The notes under the pieces are model-generated. The model was given only the letters and a program-made list of their open reading frames with translations, ran no database searches and had not been told where the DNA came from. DNA of 64,000 nt from Alteromonas aestuariivivens (GTDB taxonomy: Bacteria; Pseudomonadota; Gammaproteobacteria; Enterobacterales; Alteromonadaceae): NCBI RefSeq assembly GCF_003367475.1, contig NZ_QRHA01000001.1, forward strand, positions 619,360 to 683,359. The letters run 5' to 3'. Positions within the stretch are counted from its first letter, which is position 1. Every line of letters starts with the position of its first letter. Below are positions 1 through 9,181 of the stretch, in pieces. Position numbers and translations under genes: made by a program.

Positions 1-1
1 T

Positions 2-880
2 TTCAAGGTTACCGGCCGGGGAATGATCATAGGTTCGCGCTGGCCGTTCGCAAAGTCTACACCAGGCTGGCGTGACCGTTACCCGTCCTACATCAGCCCT
101 GAAGGTGAGTGGGTCAGACCCCTGTTGTCATTTAAGGCGAATGAGGGAGACGATGATCCGCGCAGCTATTTTGAAGGTGTGCTGGTGGCCCATCCTTACC
201 ATTTTTGCGTGGGTTGGGCCTATCTGAATGAAAATCTCAAAACTTTTGGCTGGCGCTTTTCCAGTGATGGCGTTCACGGTCATATCAAACGAGGCTCGTT
301 TATGCGGGTTAATGACGACGCCACTTATGCCAGTTCGGGGCTGATTGAAGACAATTCGTATTGGGGTATGGTCAACGGCGCGGCCTTTCAGCTGGGCTGG
401 GGGCTGAAAGCAGATAATGACGCAACCGTTTATGTGCGCCGCTCCAACATTTTGCGCGGAGAGTGGGACAACACGGTCGATACCGGCCTGGATATGCTCG
501 GCGCACCTGAAGGTGTGCCACGGCCCGATGTGAAAACCGTAAGCGCCAACCGGGGCGTATTTGCCGGAACTTACCGGACGGGCGGAGCATACACGGTGCG
601 CAACAAGCATTTTGAGGACATTGTGATTGACGCGCAGGTGAATCGTTTATTCTATCTGGGTTCGCGATCTGAAAAGGTGTCTTACCAGAATATTACGTTT
701 AAGGACATCCATTTTGCCAAATCACCCAGCTACGAGAATGTAGTGAATGTACTGAGCGGGGGGCAGATTATAGATGGTATGGTGTTTGACAATGTGACAG
801 TTGAAGGTGAGCCGCTGCAGAGTCTTGAGGACCTCGAGCCGTTGGAGGCGCGAAATATTCAGGGAGTAACCTTTCGATGA
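2..880 (+). CDS. Beta-helix glycan-active protein, N-terminus cut by window edge
   Basis: The reading frame is open to the left edge, so the N-terminus is missing; the first ATG inside the window (23) is probably internal. The visible 290 or so residues have short repeating beta-rich turns (for example VSYQNITFKDIHF and GMVFDNVTVEG) typical of right-handed parallel beta-helix enzymes. The segments SSDGVHGH and VNDDATY recall the paired aspartate strands of GH28/GH49-type polysaccharide hydrolases. I infer a secreted glycan hydrolase or lyase, but the family is not certain. Its TGA overlaps the ATG of the next gene (ATGA), so the two are translationally coupled. It is the first visible gene of the polysaccharide locus. 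Confidence 0.6.
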   Translation, partial: FKVTGRGMIIGSRWPFAKSTPGWRDRYPSYISPEGEWVRPLLSFKANEGDDDPRSYFEGVLVAHPYHFCVGWAYLNENLKTFGWRFSSDGVHGHIKRGSFMRVNDDATYASSGLIEDNSYWGMVNGAAFQLGWGLKADNDATVYVRRSNILRGEWDNTVDTGLDMLGAPEGVPRPDVKTVSANRGVFAGTYRTGGAYTVRNKHFEDIVIDAQVNRLFYLGSRSEKVSYQNITFKDIHFAKSPSYENVVNVLSGGQIIDGMVFDNVTVEGEPLQSLEDLEPLEARNIQGVTFR

Positions 881-2946
881 GCAGAAGCCAATTGCGTATT
901 GCGCTGTTAACCTGGGCTGCACTGTTTGCGGCAGGGGCCAATGGTACATCGGAACTGCAGCTTGATCAGGTAGAGGGCCGTCTGACACTGATGCAGAAGG
1001 ACATTCCGATGTTGCAGGCTCCGCGGGAAGGCTTCTGGTCTGTAGGCGTGAACGCCGGTGGTCTGGACGAGCTTAATTTCCTGCATGCGCAAATCAGCGA
1101 AGTCAGTCAGTATGAGGACTGGACCGTCTACGCAGGGCGGCTTGAGATGGAAGGTGGCAACTGGTTATTGCGAGACAGTTGCCAACCCCAGGAGCAGAGG
1201 ATCAAATGTATCCGACGTTTCGAGTGGCAGGGGACCCATACCCTGGAACAGGTAGTACTGAGTGTACGCTGGCAGTCACCTTCGGCGCAGGCCAAGACAT
1301 TTTTGCCCGGGCTGGTGTATTACGGTAACCCGGCTGCGAAGAAAATGGACCCATCCCGGATTGCGCACATGAGTCAGCAGGCCGGAGAGTTTGTGCAGTT
1401 TGAAGAGCATCGTTTTCCCATGCCCTTTGCCTATCTTGAATGGCCACAGCAGGAGCACTACGCAGGAGCTGCGGTGCATTCACTGCCTTCTGCCGTAGCG
1501 CGTGGTAACCGGGCCGATTTATGGTGGTCGCTGGGTACCGCTACCGCAGCCGGGCACAGTGAAATTCGCCTGTTGTCCGGGCCGGTGGGCTTCAACCGGA
1601 CAGCTGACGTCGTCAAGTTGTATCAAAAGGAAAACGCGCCCTATCCTAACGCCACCATGCAGGTAAGGCCCGGCGATGTGATTGAAAAAACTTACTACCT
1701 TCAGGCTGACACTTTTGCCCAGCCAGGAAGTGGATTCCGGTTGCCCATGTATACCTCAATGGATATTTTTCAGCCCTTTGACACCCGCCGTTACCCGACC
1801 TTTGACGAAGTAGTCGGCGCCAAACTGGCGTTCAGTGAAAAGCGCTTTATGCAGGGCGAGGGGTACAGCGGGTTCAATATGTTTGATCATCAGTTTCGGC
1901 GCCAGATTGTCATGGGCTGGGCCGGCCAGTCTGATGCACCAGGCTATTACCTGCTCGCACTGGGTAAAGCGCACGGACGTCAGGACTGGATAGAGCAGGG
2001 GCGTCAGGCGCTCGATTTTCTGACCCAGGCCCCGTTTGACCCAAATCAGGGCTTTGCCTTGCGTTACGCTGTTGATGATAGCAAATGGTCTCATTATGAC
2101 CATGTCTCGCAGGGCCAGGCGCTGTATATGTTTGCCAAGGCCATCGAAACTGGCCGGCAGATTGAGGGGCTAGATACGGCCAAATGGGAGCAATTCTTCT
2201 TACGCGGAGCTCAATGGCACGCGCAAAATATTCTTAAGCCTCAGTGGTCGCCGTTGTCTACCAATGAAGGTTTTTTAGTAGCGCCGCTTGCATTAGGGGC
2301 ACGACTGTTTGACAACAAAGAGCTTGGGCTGGCGGCAGTAAAGGCAGCTGACCATTACGCCAAGCGTCATTTGAGTATGGATGAACCCTACTGGGGCGGA
2401 ACCCTGGATGCCAAAGGTGAGGACAAGGAAGGGGCCTGGGCCGGGTTTCAGGCATTCATGGCGGTCTACGATTTAACTGGTGAGCAGCAATATCTGGAAT
2501 ACGCACAGCATGCTGCGGAAGTTATGCTCAGCTACACGGTGGTGTGGGACATCCCCATGCCAGCCGGGCGACTCTCCGATCAGGGGTTCAAATCCACAGG
2601 CTGGACGGCAGTGTCGCCGCAAAACCAGCATTTGGATGTTTACGGTGTGCTGACCACCCCCTGGCTCAATCGGTTGGGGCAATTGACCAACGATGCCAGG
2701 CTGCAACAACTGGCCCGGGTGATGTATCTCAGTTGCGGGCAATTGATTGCTCCCACCGGTGAGCAGGGTGAACAGATCCAGCACACCAACTTTGTGCAGA
2801 GCAAACACAATATCAAGTTGGCCGGAGCGCAGCCAGACCCTGGCACCTTTCGGGGTGGATATTCGGAGGAATGGACAGTTTTGTGGATCACCGCGCATTT
2901 CCTCACCGCAGCGGCCTTATTGAATGAGCAGGGCGAAGAATGGTGA
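877..2946 (+). CDS. Secreted protein of unknown family, six-hairpin glycosidase-like C-terminal half
   Basis: 689 residues with an N-terminal signal peptide (hydrophobic stretch about 7-20). The N-terminal half (about 25-290) looks beta-rich. The C-terminal half (about 320-685) is mostly alpha-helical with repeated aromatic/acidic turns such as GYYLLALGKAHG, EPYWGGTLDAKGEDKEGAWAG and GGYSEEWTVLW. A beta-sandwich followed by an alpha/alpha toroid is a common layout in polysaccharide lyases and glycosidases, but I do not recognise the family. It is coupled to the beta-helix gene by a 4-base overlap and lies in a locus full of sulfatases and glycosidases, so a role in glycan cleavage is inferred from fold and context only. 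Confidence 0.6.
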   Translation: MSRSQLRIALLTWAALFAAGANGTSELQLDQVEGRLTLMQKDIPMLQAPREGFWSVGVNAGGLDELNFLHAQISEVSQYEDWTVYAGRLEMEGGNWLLRDSCQPQEQRIKCIRRFEWQGTHTLEQVVLSVRWQSPSAQAKTFLPGLVYYGNPAAKKMDPSRIAHMSQQAGEFVQFEEHRFPMPFAYLEWPQQEHYAGAAVHSLPSAVARGNRADLWWSLGTATAAGHSEIRLLSGPVGFNRTADVVKLYQKENAPYPNATMQVRPGDVIEKTYYLQADTFAQPGSGFRLPMYTSMDIFQPFDTRRYPTFDEVVGAKLAFSEKRFMQGEGYSGFNMFDHQFRRQIVMGWAGQSDAPGYYLLALGKAHGRQDWIEQGRQALDFLTQAPFDPNQGFALRYAVDDSKWSHYDHVSQGQALYMFAKAIETGRQIEGLDTAKWEQFFLRGAQWHAQNILKPQWSPLSTNEGFLVAPLALGARLFDNKELGLAAVKAADHYAKRHLSMDEPYWGGTLDAKGEDKEGAWAGFQAFMAVYDLTGEQQYLEYAQHAAEVMLSYTVVWDIPMPAGRLSDQGFKSTGWTAVSPQNQHLDVYGVLTTPWLNRLGQLTNDARLQQLARVMYLSCGQLIAPTGEQGEQIQHTNFVQSKHNIKLAGAQPDPGTFRGGYSEEWTVLWITAHFLTAAALLNEQGEEW

Positions 2947-3039
2947 GGATTTTTCATTCCAATAACCCGGTTATATGGGCTAATTCAAAGCATTACCGGT
3001 GCCTGTGAATAAGCGTGTCGCAGGTTTCTGCTACTGAGC

Positions 3040-3909
3040 TTACTGCCCCGATGTAGGCAGCGAGCGTATTCGTATGTTGCGATAAAATACCTCTGCGCCT
3101 TCAGCTTGTAGCAGCAATTTGCCCGAGGTGAGTGGGGCCCATTGCTGTGTTGAATCATCCCAGCGCCGAAAATCCGCAATCTGCATTACGGTAATGCCGT
3201 TGACCCTATGAATAGCTCTATCGCCTTCGACGATAATTTCGAGACGGTTCCAGCCAGATACCTCAGACGGCTGATTATGTCGAATGCGCAGGATTTTCCC
3301 GGCTACACCGGTTGCAATCCAGCGTTGCTCGACGGCGTGGGGAAGGTAGCTGTAGTGTGCCACCTGACCGTTAGCAGCCGGTGTATGGCTCCCCGGGTCC
3401 AGCCAGGCGCTGACCTGGGTTCCAATGGTATAGGTATCGCCGGTTTCTCCCTCCTGGATCTGACTTTCCACACTCAGAGGCCAGGCGGGCCTTCCCTGGC
3501 CATGCACGTGGTAGAGCAGGCCTGCATCACGCAGAAGTTCAACCCTTGGCTGAAATTTGGCTACACCCCAGCGGTATTCAAGTGACAGATGATAGTGGGA
3601 AAAGGACTGCTTGCTCACCAATGCCGCAAACGGCTGGGCACTGCCATTTTCCTTACCGGCGTACACATGAATGGCGCCGTTTTCCACTTTAAAGTAATTT
3701 TCTGCGCTGTCGTCCGCTTGGTGGTGCTTGATAAGAATCGCGTCCCAGCCCTCAAGATCGCAGCCATTAAACAGTGGCTGCCAGTCTGCCCCCTGTGTGG
3801 CTAACGGTAAGGCCACGACCAGCCAGGCCAGACGGCTCCGTTTTGAAAACGAACAGAAAGGCAAGCAGGCTGACCAACATGCCCGGAAATGTAGCAGCGA
3901 TCTTCTCAT
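3040..3909 (-). CDS. Secreted DUF1080 (3-keto-glycoside hydrolase family) protein
   Basis: The protein has the DUF1080 signature near its start (WQPLFNGCDLEGWD) and the family's later blocks (LSLEYRWG, DAGLLYHVHG, and RAIHRVNG near the end). Family members have a concanavalin-like beta-sandwich, and some hydrolyse 3-keto-glycosides. I place the start at 3909 rather than at an in-frame start 48 bases upstream, because GGAATAAAG sits just before this ATG and a signal peptide follows (about residues 1-40, ending LATQGA). It is divergent from the GH43 gene at 4033 and shares its AT-rich control region. A second DUF1080 gene lies at 15861. Confidence 0.85.
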   Translation of the reverse strand: MRRSLLHFRACWSACLPFCSFSKRSRLAWLVVALPLATQGADWQPLFNGCDLEGWDAILIKHHQADDSAENYFKVENGAIHVYAGKENGSAQPFAALVSKQSFSHYHLSLEYRWGVAKFQPRVELLRDAGLLYHVHGQGRPAWPLSVESQIQEGETGDTYTIGTQVSAWLDPGSHTPAANGQVAHYSYLPHAVEQRWIATGVAGKILRIRHNQPSEVSGWNRLEIIVEGDRAIHRVNGITVMQIADFRRWDDSTQQWAPLTSGKLLLQAEGAEVFYRNIRIRSLPTSGQ

Positions 3910-3970
3910 GATCTTTATTCCAATGGTGGTTTCTGCGCAGCCAGCATGCACATGCAATCAGGTTGAAAAG

Positions 3971-4004
3971 GTTAATGATATGTTATATATAATACAATAT
4001 TAAC
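3971..4004. promoter_or_regulatory. Operator-like palindrome between divergent genes (site a)
   Basis: GTTAAT at 3971-3976 and ATTAAC at 3999-4004 are symmetric around TTATATATAA (3983-3992), giving an imperfect 34-bp palindrome. On the minus strand it contains TTGTATTATATAT (3985-3997), the word found upstream of most transcription units of this locus. It lies 36 bp before the GH43 start and about 75 bp before the DUF1080 start, so one site could serve both. Confidence 0.5.
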
Positions 4005-4032
4005 TATAAGGCCAGAATAAAGGATTGCCGCC

Positions 4033-5751
4033 GTGATAGGTTTTGGAAGACATTGTGTGAGAGTGGCCCGATGGGCAGGGGTTGGTGCTCTAATGGCAGC
4101 ATGTTTGCTGCCGGTTGAAGCAAATGAAACCTTGCCTTCGGTTTGCTTTGAAAATCCGGTATTGCCTGGGTTTCATCCTGATCCTTCCATCGTGCGTGTT
4201 GGAGACGACTTTTATCTGGTTAACTCCTCGTTTGAATGGTTTCCCGGTGTCCCAATCTTCCACAGTAAGGATTTGGTTAACTGGCGTCAGATAGGCCATG
4301 TGCTCAACCGCCCGTCCCAACTGAATATGGTAAAAAACCGGCCGTCCTCCGGGATTTGGGCGCCAACCATTCGCTATCAAGACGGCCTTTTTTACGTGGT
4401 GGTGACCTGTAAACAATGCCAGAACAGTGAGCATGAGAGTAACAATCTGTTTGTTACCGCCAAAGATCCGGCGGGCTCCTGGTCGGAACCTGTCTGGATA
4501 AAGGGCGCCAAAGGCATCGACCCCACTTTATTTTGGGACGATGATGGCAAGCCCTACTATCTGGGAACAACTCATGATGAAAGCATCGGCGGGCCCCGTA
4601 AATGGCCAACCGAAGACAGAGTCTACATTCAGCCGATTGACCTTGAGACTGGCTATCTTACCGGTGAGCCAACCATTTTGCTGAACGGCCACGCTCAGAA
4701 TGCCCGTTTTGCTGAAGGGCCCCATTTGTATCGCCGGGATGGCAAATACATTGTGATGATTGCCGAAGGGGGAACCTGGAACTCACATGCCATAACGGTG
4801 TTTGAATCTGATAAGCTGCTCGGTCCCTATCAACCGCAGCAAATTAACCCGGTTCTGACCCATCGTCACCTCGGCAACGACGCCCAAATTACCACCCTGG
4901 GCCACGCTGATTTGGTAGATACGCCTGATGGAGACTGGTGGGCAGTTATGTTGGGTGTGAGGCCCCGTTCCAACGGCAATTATTATCTTGGCAGGGAGAC
5001 TTTTCTGACGTCGGTGTCCTGGCAGGGCACCACGCCAATTTTTAATCCCGGATTCGGGCGGGTGTTTTTGCGTGAGCAACGCCCGGATTTAGAACCCGAG
5101 ATGTGGGTAAAAAACCACAGAGACGAGTTTGATGGCACCGAGTTGGCGCTGCACTGGAATTTCTTGCGTACCCCACAATCGGATTTTTACCGTATCAGTG
5201 ACGGTCAGTTGCTGTTGAAAGCCAAGCCTGTAGCGTTAACCGAGCAGGACAATCCGGCGCTGGTAGCTCAGCGCATTACTTCACACTATCAGCAATTTGG
5301 CACTCAACTGGATTTTCAGCCGCAAGCAGAGCATGAGGCGGCAGGACTGACCCTGTACCAAAACGATCGGTTTCACTACCGGCTGGAACGGTTTGTCGGC
5401 GGTGTTCGCCTGATACGAGCCTACAACACAGATCGCAAGCAACTGGCTGAGACGGTTGTCGCTAGTGCCGATTACCGCGAGCCCTCGGTTCAGCTGTGGG
5501 CAAAACTGACCGGTGATGACATTCAGTTTCTGTTCGGTGAAGACAGGCAAAGTTTGCAACCGCTTGGTGAACTCCAAAGTGTGGATGCTATCAGTACCAA
5601 TCACAGTGGTGGATTTATTGGTGCTTACGCGGGCGTGTTTCATACTGGGAGCTTGTCTGGCAGTTGGGCCGGATTTGACTGGTTTGATGCAGCTCCATTA
5701 GCTACCCGGGATACTCTGCCTCTAACTGAGTACAACCCCCTGTGCAACTGA
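4033..5751 (+). CDS. GH43 beta-xylosidase/alpha-L-arabinofuranosidase-type enzyme, secreted
   Basis: 572 residues starting with GTG behind an AAAGGA ribosome site. A signal peptide comes first (hydrophobic about 13-28; AAC at 22-24 could also be a lipobox). The GH43 five-bladed propeller follows, with all three acidic residues visible: general base D50 (HPDPS), pKa modulator D163 (GIDPTLF) and general acid E228 (FAEGPH). Residues about 355-560 form the beta-sandwich domain found at the C-terminus of XynB-like GH43 enzymes. It is expected to release terminal arabinofuranose or xylose from side chains; which sugar cannot be read from sequence. It is followed by a rho-independent terminator. Confidence 0.88.
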   Translation: MIGFGRHCVRVARWAGVGALMAACLLPVEANETLPSVCFENPVLPGFHPDPSIVRVGDDFYLVNSSFEWFPGVPIFHSKDLVNWRQIGHVLNRPSQLNMVKNRPSSGIWAPTIRYQDGLFYVVVTCKQCQNSEHESNNLFVTAKDPAGSWSEPVWIKGAKGIDPTLFWDDDGKPYYLGTTHDESIGGPRKWPTEDRVYIQPIDLETGYLTGEPTILLNGHAQNARFAEGPHLYRRDGKYIVMIAEGGTWNSHAITVFESDKLLGPYQPQQINPVLTHRHLGNDAQITTLGHADLVDTPDGDWWAVMLGVRPRSNGNYYLGRETFLTSVSWQGTTPIFNPGFGRVFLREQRPDLEPEMWVKNHRDEFDGTELALHWNFLRTPQSDFYRISDGQLLLKAKPVALTEQDNPALVAQRITSHYQQFGTQLDFQPQAEHEAAGLTLYQNDRFHYRLERFVGGVRLIRAYNTDRKQLAETVVASADYREPSVQLWAKLTGDDIQFLFGEDRQSLQPLGELQSVDAISTNHSGGFIGAYAGVFHTGSLSGSWAGFDWFDAAPLATRDTLPLTEYNPLCN

Positions 5752-5759
5752 GAAAAGCA

Positions 5760-5788
5760 GCCGCAGCTTTTTGCTGCGGCGGGTTTTT
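5760..5788 (+). terminator. Rho-independent terminator after GH43
   Basis: GCCGCAGC (5760-5767), TTTTT loop, GCTGCGGC (5773-5780), then GGG and five T, 9 bases after the GH43 stop codon. Confidence 0.85.
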
Positions 5789-5800
5789 GACTTAATTTTT

Positions 5801-5841
5801 CGCCTTACCGGCCTGGAAGGAGTTTCAGAGCCGGTAAGGCG
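5801..5841. repeat. 12-bp perfect inverted repeat between convergent genes
   Basis: CGCCTTACCGGC (5801-5812) pairs exactly with GCCGGTAAGGCG (5830-5841) across a 17-base loop. It sits 11 bases past the stop of the GH27 gene on the minus strand. Neither side is followed by a T-run in the transcript sense, so it may be an RNA-stabilising 3' hairpin rather than a classical terminator. Confidence 0.6.
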
Positions 5842-5852
5842 GTCTGGCCATA

Positions 5853-7190
5853 TCAGGCCAGTTTCAACAGCACCGAATCGTGTGCGCCCAGAGTCACACT
5901 TACGTGCTGATTGTCGGCGCTCACGCTGTAGCGTTGCCAGACATCCTGCGCACTCTGGCGAAGTTTGCCTGGCAGGGCGCTGAATTCAAATGTAAACGTG
6001 TGCTGTATGTCGTTGGTATTGAGTATGGCGACATAGGCGGCATCGGTAAGGGTACTCTGGGCAAACCAGAATTCACCGCCGGATTGGGAAAACAGCCGGT
6101 GGTTGTTGGTGGAATGCTGGTTCACGCTGATGGCATCCGAATTAGTCAGCAGCGGCAGAATCTCCGCGCGGCTGCGAGGCAGATCGCCCCCAATCATGAG
6201 CGGAGAACGGCAGATGCACCATAAGGTCATCAGGGTATGCAGTTCGGCCTCGTTGAAGTTGGAATGGCGATTGGCCTCACCCGATTCGCCTCTTGGCATG
6301 AACCCAATCGGCAACATGTCCGCATCCGGCCAGTGTCCGCTGATGGCGAACGGTGCCCAAATTGCGCAGCGCTGCATCTGCTTTTTCAGGGATCCCCATT
6401 CATCCCAGAAATCTGCTGAAATACGCCACAGGTTAGCGTGGTTTCGCAGGTGATTGATGAGCGTTGTTTCGGGGCCACCGGGGGACAGGCTGAGCAACAT
6501 GTCCCGCCCGCAGGACTTGATCGCTGAGGCAATACCTTCAATGTCATCAACCCGGTACGGGGAGCCTGTTCCGGTCGGGGAACCGTCACTGTTATGCACT
6601 TCATGCCAGGCGTTGACATCGTCGGCTTTGATGTAGTCAACACCCCATTGGGCGTAGAGTTCAAAAATAGAATCGTAGTAGGCCTGGGCTTGCGGCAGGG
6701 CAAAATTCAGGGTTTGCATGCTGTTAAACCAGGGGCAGTTTTCCCGGTCGTAGGCAATTTGATCAGCAGTGACCCGTGTGCCCTTGACCGGGGTTTTCTG
6801 CTTCACCGCCTGCAGGGGAATGCCGCGCATTATATGCAGGCCGAACTTAAGGCCCAGGCTGTGCACGTAGTCGGCGAGGGGTTTTAATCCCTGTCCATTT
6901 GCTGATGAGGGAAATTTCTCCGGGCAAGGCAAAAAGCGGCCGAACTCGTCGATGACTACCGGAATATCATCCTGCTTGTAGTTGTAGCGATCGGCGCCGG
7001 GTGCATACCAGCCCAGATCCAGAACCACATATTCCCAGCCAAAAGGCTTAAGGTGCTCGGCAATAAATTTTGCGTTCTCACGCATCTCTTGTTCGTTAAT
7101 GGTAACGGAAAACCCGTCCCAGCTGTTCCAGCCCATCGGCGGGGTGCTGGCCAATCGAGAGTTAAAATGTGATTTCATAATAATTTGCAT
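5853..7190 (-). CDS. GH27 alpha-galactosidase/beta-L-arabinopyranosidase-type enzyme, probably cytoplasmic
   Basis: About 445 residues with the GH27 start block TPPMGWNSWDGF, nucleophile D190 in YIKADD and acid/base D260 in RISADFWDEW. The sugar-binding motif that is normally two aspartates before a tryptophan reads LDLGW here, so the second aspartate is Leu; this departs from standard alpha-galactosidases. I start it at the ATG at 7190, which shares one base with the symporter's TGA (TGATG), or 12 bases later at 7178. No signal peptide follows, so it should act in the cytoplasm on sugar imported by the coupled symporter. A C-terminal beta-domain is present (about 360-445). Confidence 0.85.
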   Translation of the reverse strand: MQIIMKSHFNSRLASTPPMGWNSWDGFSVTINEQEMRENAKFIAEHLKPFGWEYVVLDLGWYAPGADRYNYKQDDIPVVIDEFGRFLPCPEKFPSSANGQGLKPLADYVHSLGLKFGLHIMRGIPLQAVKQKTPVKGTRVTADQIAYDRENCPWFNSMQTLNFALPQAQAYYDSIFELYAQWGVDYIKADDVNAWHEVHNSDGSPTGTGSPYRVDDIEGIASAIKSCGRDMLLSLSPGGPETTLINHLRNHANLWRISADFWDEWGSLKKQMQRCAIWAPFAISGHWPDADMLPIGFMPRGESGEANRHSNFNEAELHTLMTLWCICRSPLMIGGDLPRSRAEILPLLTNSDAISVNQHSTNNHRLFSQSGGEFWFAQSTLTDAAYVAILNTNDIQHTFTFEFSALPGKLRQSAQDVWQRYSVSADNQHVSVTLGAHDSVLLKLA

Positions 7191-8956
7191 CAAAGATAGA
7201 CAGAGAATAAACCAATAAAACCGAGCATCAGCAGGATGCAGAGACCTGACCATGTAGTGACGCTGTTGTACCAGCGATTACCCAGTCCTTCACGAATATT
7301 CAGACCATGGATATTGAAAGTCAGGTCGTCGGTTACCTGTTCCGGGCGGGCAGGTGCAAGCAGTTTGCCCAGAGCCACACACAAAAACATACAGAACAAC
7401 CAATTGATGACCCCCTGATTTGCATACGGGATCAGAATGTCCGGCGCCGAGCCGGTGTTGACCAGCACTTTAATGCCAATACCAAAAGCAAAGCCACTGC
7501 AGACGGTTATCAGTGCCGCTGAACCTCCAAGGCGCTTCCAAAAGGTGCCTAGCAGGAAGACCGCTGAAAACGGTGGGGCAAAGAAGGTAAAGAGTTCCTG
7601 AATGTAGGCAAACAAACTGATTTTTTGCGTGCTTAGCCAGATGCCCAGTGCAATTGCACTGACCAGCAGCACAAAGGTGGTGACACGCCCGAGTTTGACC
7701 AGTGATTTTTCGTCTGCCTCAGGTGCGTAGAAACGCTTGTAGAAATCCATAGTAATCACCGCTGAGGTTGAAGTCAGCACGGCACTTACGGTTGACTGAA
7801 TGGCTCCAAACAGTGCCGCTATCAGCAACCCTTTGAGGCCAAGTGGGATAACCTCTGACACCAGCGCAACGTAGGTTTGGTCGGCAGTTTGGCGAATGTC
7901 ATTGATGCTGCTGCCGCCCAGTATGATCTGGGGGTGCATGGCAAAGTAAATCAGGCCGGGAACTACCACGATAAACGGCAACAATAGCTTCAGGTAGCCA
8001 GCGAAGGTAATGCCCATTCGGGCGTGGTACATGTCCCGGGCCGCAAACACCCGCTGGATCAGAAATTGGTTAATGACTGTGTACCACAGCCCGATATAAA
8101 AGAAACTCAGGATCCAGTGGGTCCAGGGTACCAGTTGGTGGGTGAGTGGCTGGATCACAGATAGCCTGTCATAACCGGAGGTTCCAATCGCTTCCTCACT
8201 GATATGACTGACCGCACTAGACCAGATACCCGTTTCAGCGCGGTTACGTTCCAGCATAACGCTGATCCCATTCAGCACGTCTCCGTCACCCAGAGCCAGT
8301 AATCCAAATACGGTCACCGAAGTACCGCCGATGATCATCACCATTATGGTTATAAAATCCATCCAGGCGACGGACTTTAGCCCACCCCAGATTGCCCAGA
8401 TCCCGGCCAGGATGCCGATGAGTGCAATAGCGACATAACGCCCTTGGGGGCCGGGTTCCCAGCCCATCAGGCTGTTGATATCCAGAATGGCGTCCAACGC
8501 CAGCCCTCCGCCATAGATAACCGGGGCCAGGAAAGCAAACACGTTGGCAATAACCGTAACCGTGGCAAAAAATACTCTTAATTGACGGTTGAAGCGACGT
8601 TCCAGAAATTCAGGTGCGGTGAATACCTTGGCGGAGAACAAAAAGGGAATGAAGATCCACACCATGAAGGTGAAGGCTATGACTGTACTCCATTCACCCG
8701 TGGCGACTGCAATGCCGTAGATAAACGCAGCCCCGACCAGCCCAATAAAGTGTTCGGTGCTGATGTTGGCTGCAATGTAGGAGGACCCCACCACATACCA
8801 GGGTAGCGAGCGACCGGCAAGAAAATAGTCTTCTGTGCTGGTTTGAACCGCCGATTTCTGGCGCTGGCCGGCCAGGTAGCCAACCAGACTAATAATCAAA
8901 AAGTAAGCAAAGAAAAAACCCCAGTCGGTAAGTTGCAGGCTGATGATTTCTTGCAT
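7190..8956 (-). CDS. SSS-family sodium/solute (sugar) symporter
   Basis: 588 residues of a multi-pass membrane protein, about 13-14 helices. The SglT-type blocks are DYFLAGRSLPWYVVGSSYIAAN-like near residue 45, VAWMDFITIMVMIIGG in the middle, and IAALFGAIQSTVSAVLTS with a serine-rich sodium-site helix. I choose the ATG at 8956 because GGAG lies 5 bases upstream and the product then begins as family members do; a longer in-frame extension to 9136 is not credible. It forms a two-gene unit with the GH27 gene (one-base overlap). It probably imports the monosaccharide or short oligosaccharide the GH27 enzyme acts on. Confidence 0.88.
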   Translation of the reverse strand: MQEIISLQLTDWGFFFAYFLIISLVGYLAGQRQKSAVQTSTEDYFLAGRSLPWYVVGSSYIAANISTEHFIGLVGAAFIYGIAVATGEWSTVIAFTFMVWIFIPFLFSAKVFTAPEFLERRFNRQLRVFFATVTVIANVFAFLAPVIYGGGLALDAILDINSLMGWEPGPQGRYVAIALIGILAGIWAIWGGLKSVAWMDFITIMVMIIGGTSVTVFGLLALGDGDVLNGISVMLERNRAETGIWSSAVSHISEEAIGTSGYDRLSVIQPLTHQLVPWTHWILSFFYIGLWYTVINQFLIQRVFAARDMYHARMGITFAGYLKLLLPFIVVVPGLIYFAMHPQIILGGSSINDIRQTADQTYVALVSEVIPLGLKGLLIAALFGAIQSTVSAVLTSTSAVITMDFYKRFYAPEADEKSLVKLGRVTTFVLLVSAIALGIWLSTQKISLFAYIQELFTFFAPPFSAVFLLGTFWKRLGGSAALITVCSGFAFGIGIKVLVNTGSAPDILIPYANQGVINWLFCMFLCVALGKLLAPARPEQVTDDLTFNIHGLNIREGLGNRWYNSVTTWSGLCILLMLGFIGLFSVYL

Positions 8957-8994
8957 GACGACTCCGTTATCCCACGCTGGAAATTTAAAATGAG

Positions 8995-9008
8995 ATATAA
9001 TATTACAA
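8995..9008 (-). promoter_or_regulatory. Operator-like site b (symporter-GH27 unit)
   Basis: Reads TTGTAATATTATAT on the minus strand, 39 bp before the symporter start. It matches the shared locus word. Confidence 0.45.
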
Positions 9009-9181
9009 ATACTTTTACTGACGTCCAGCCATTTGTTAACGGTTTGATGCCAAAGTGATCGCCCCAGATAACACCCGTTCACTGCAGGCTTTTCAAGCGG
9101 GTCTCTCAGGAGCATCAGAAAGTTTCTTTCCGACATGCCGCAACGGTCACCCGCCTCCCCTGTACACAGGGTAGTAATTAA

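Noticed and set aside
7190..9136. Long N-terminal extension of the symporter
   Set aside because: The extra 60 residues lack family similarity and cross operator-like site b; the ATG at 8956 has a good ribosome site.
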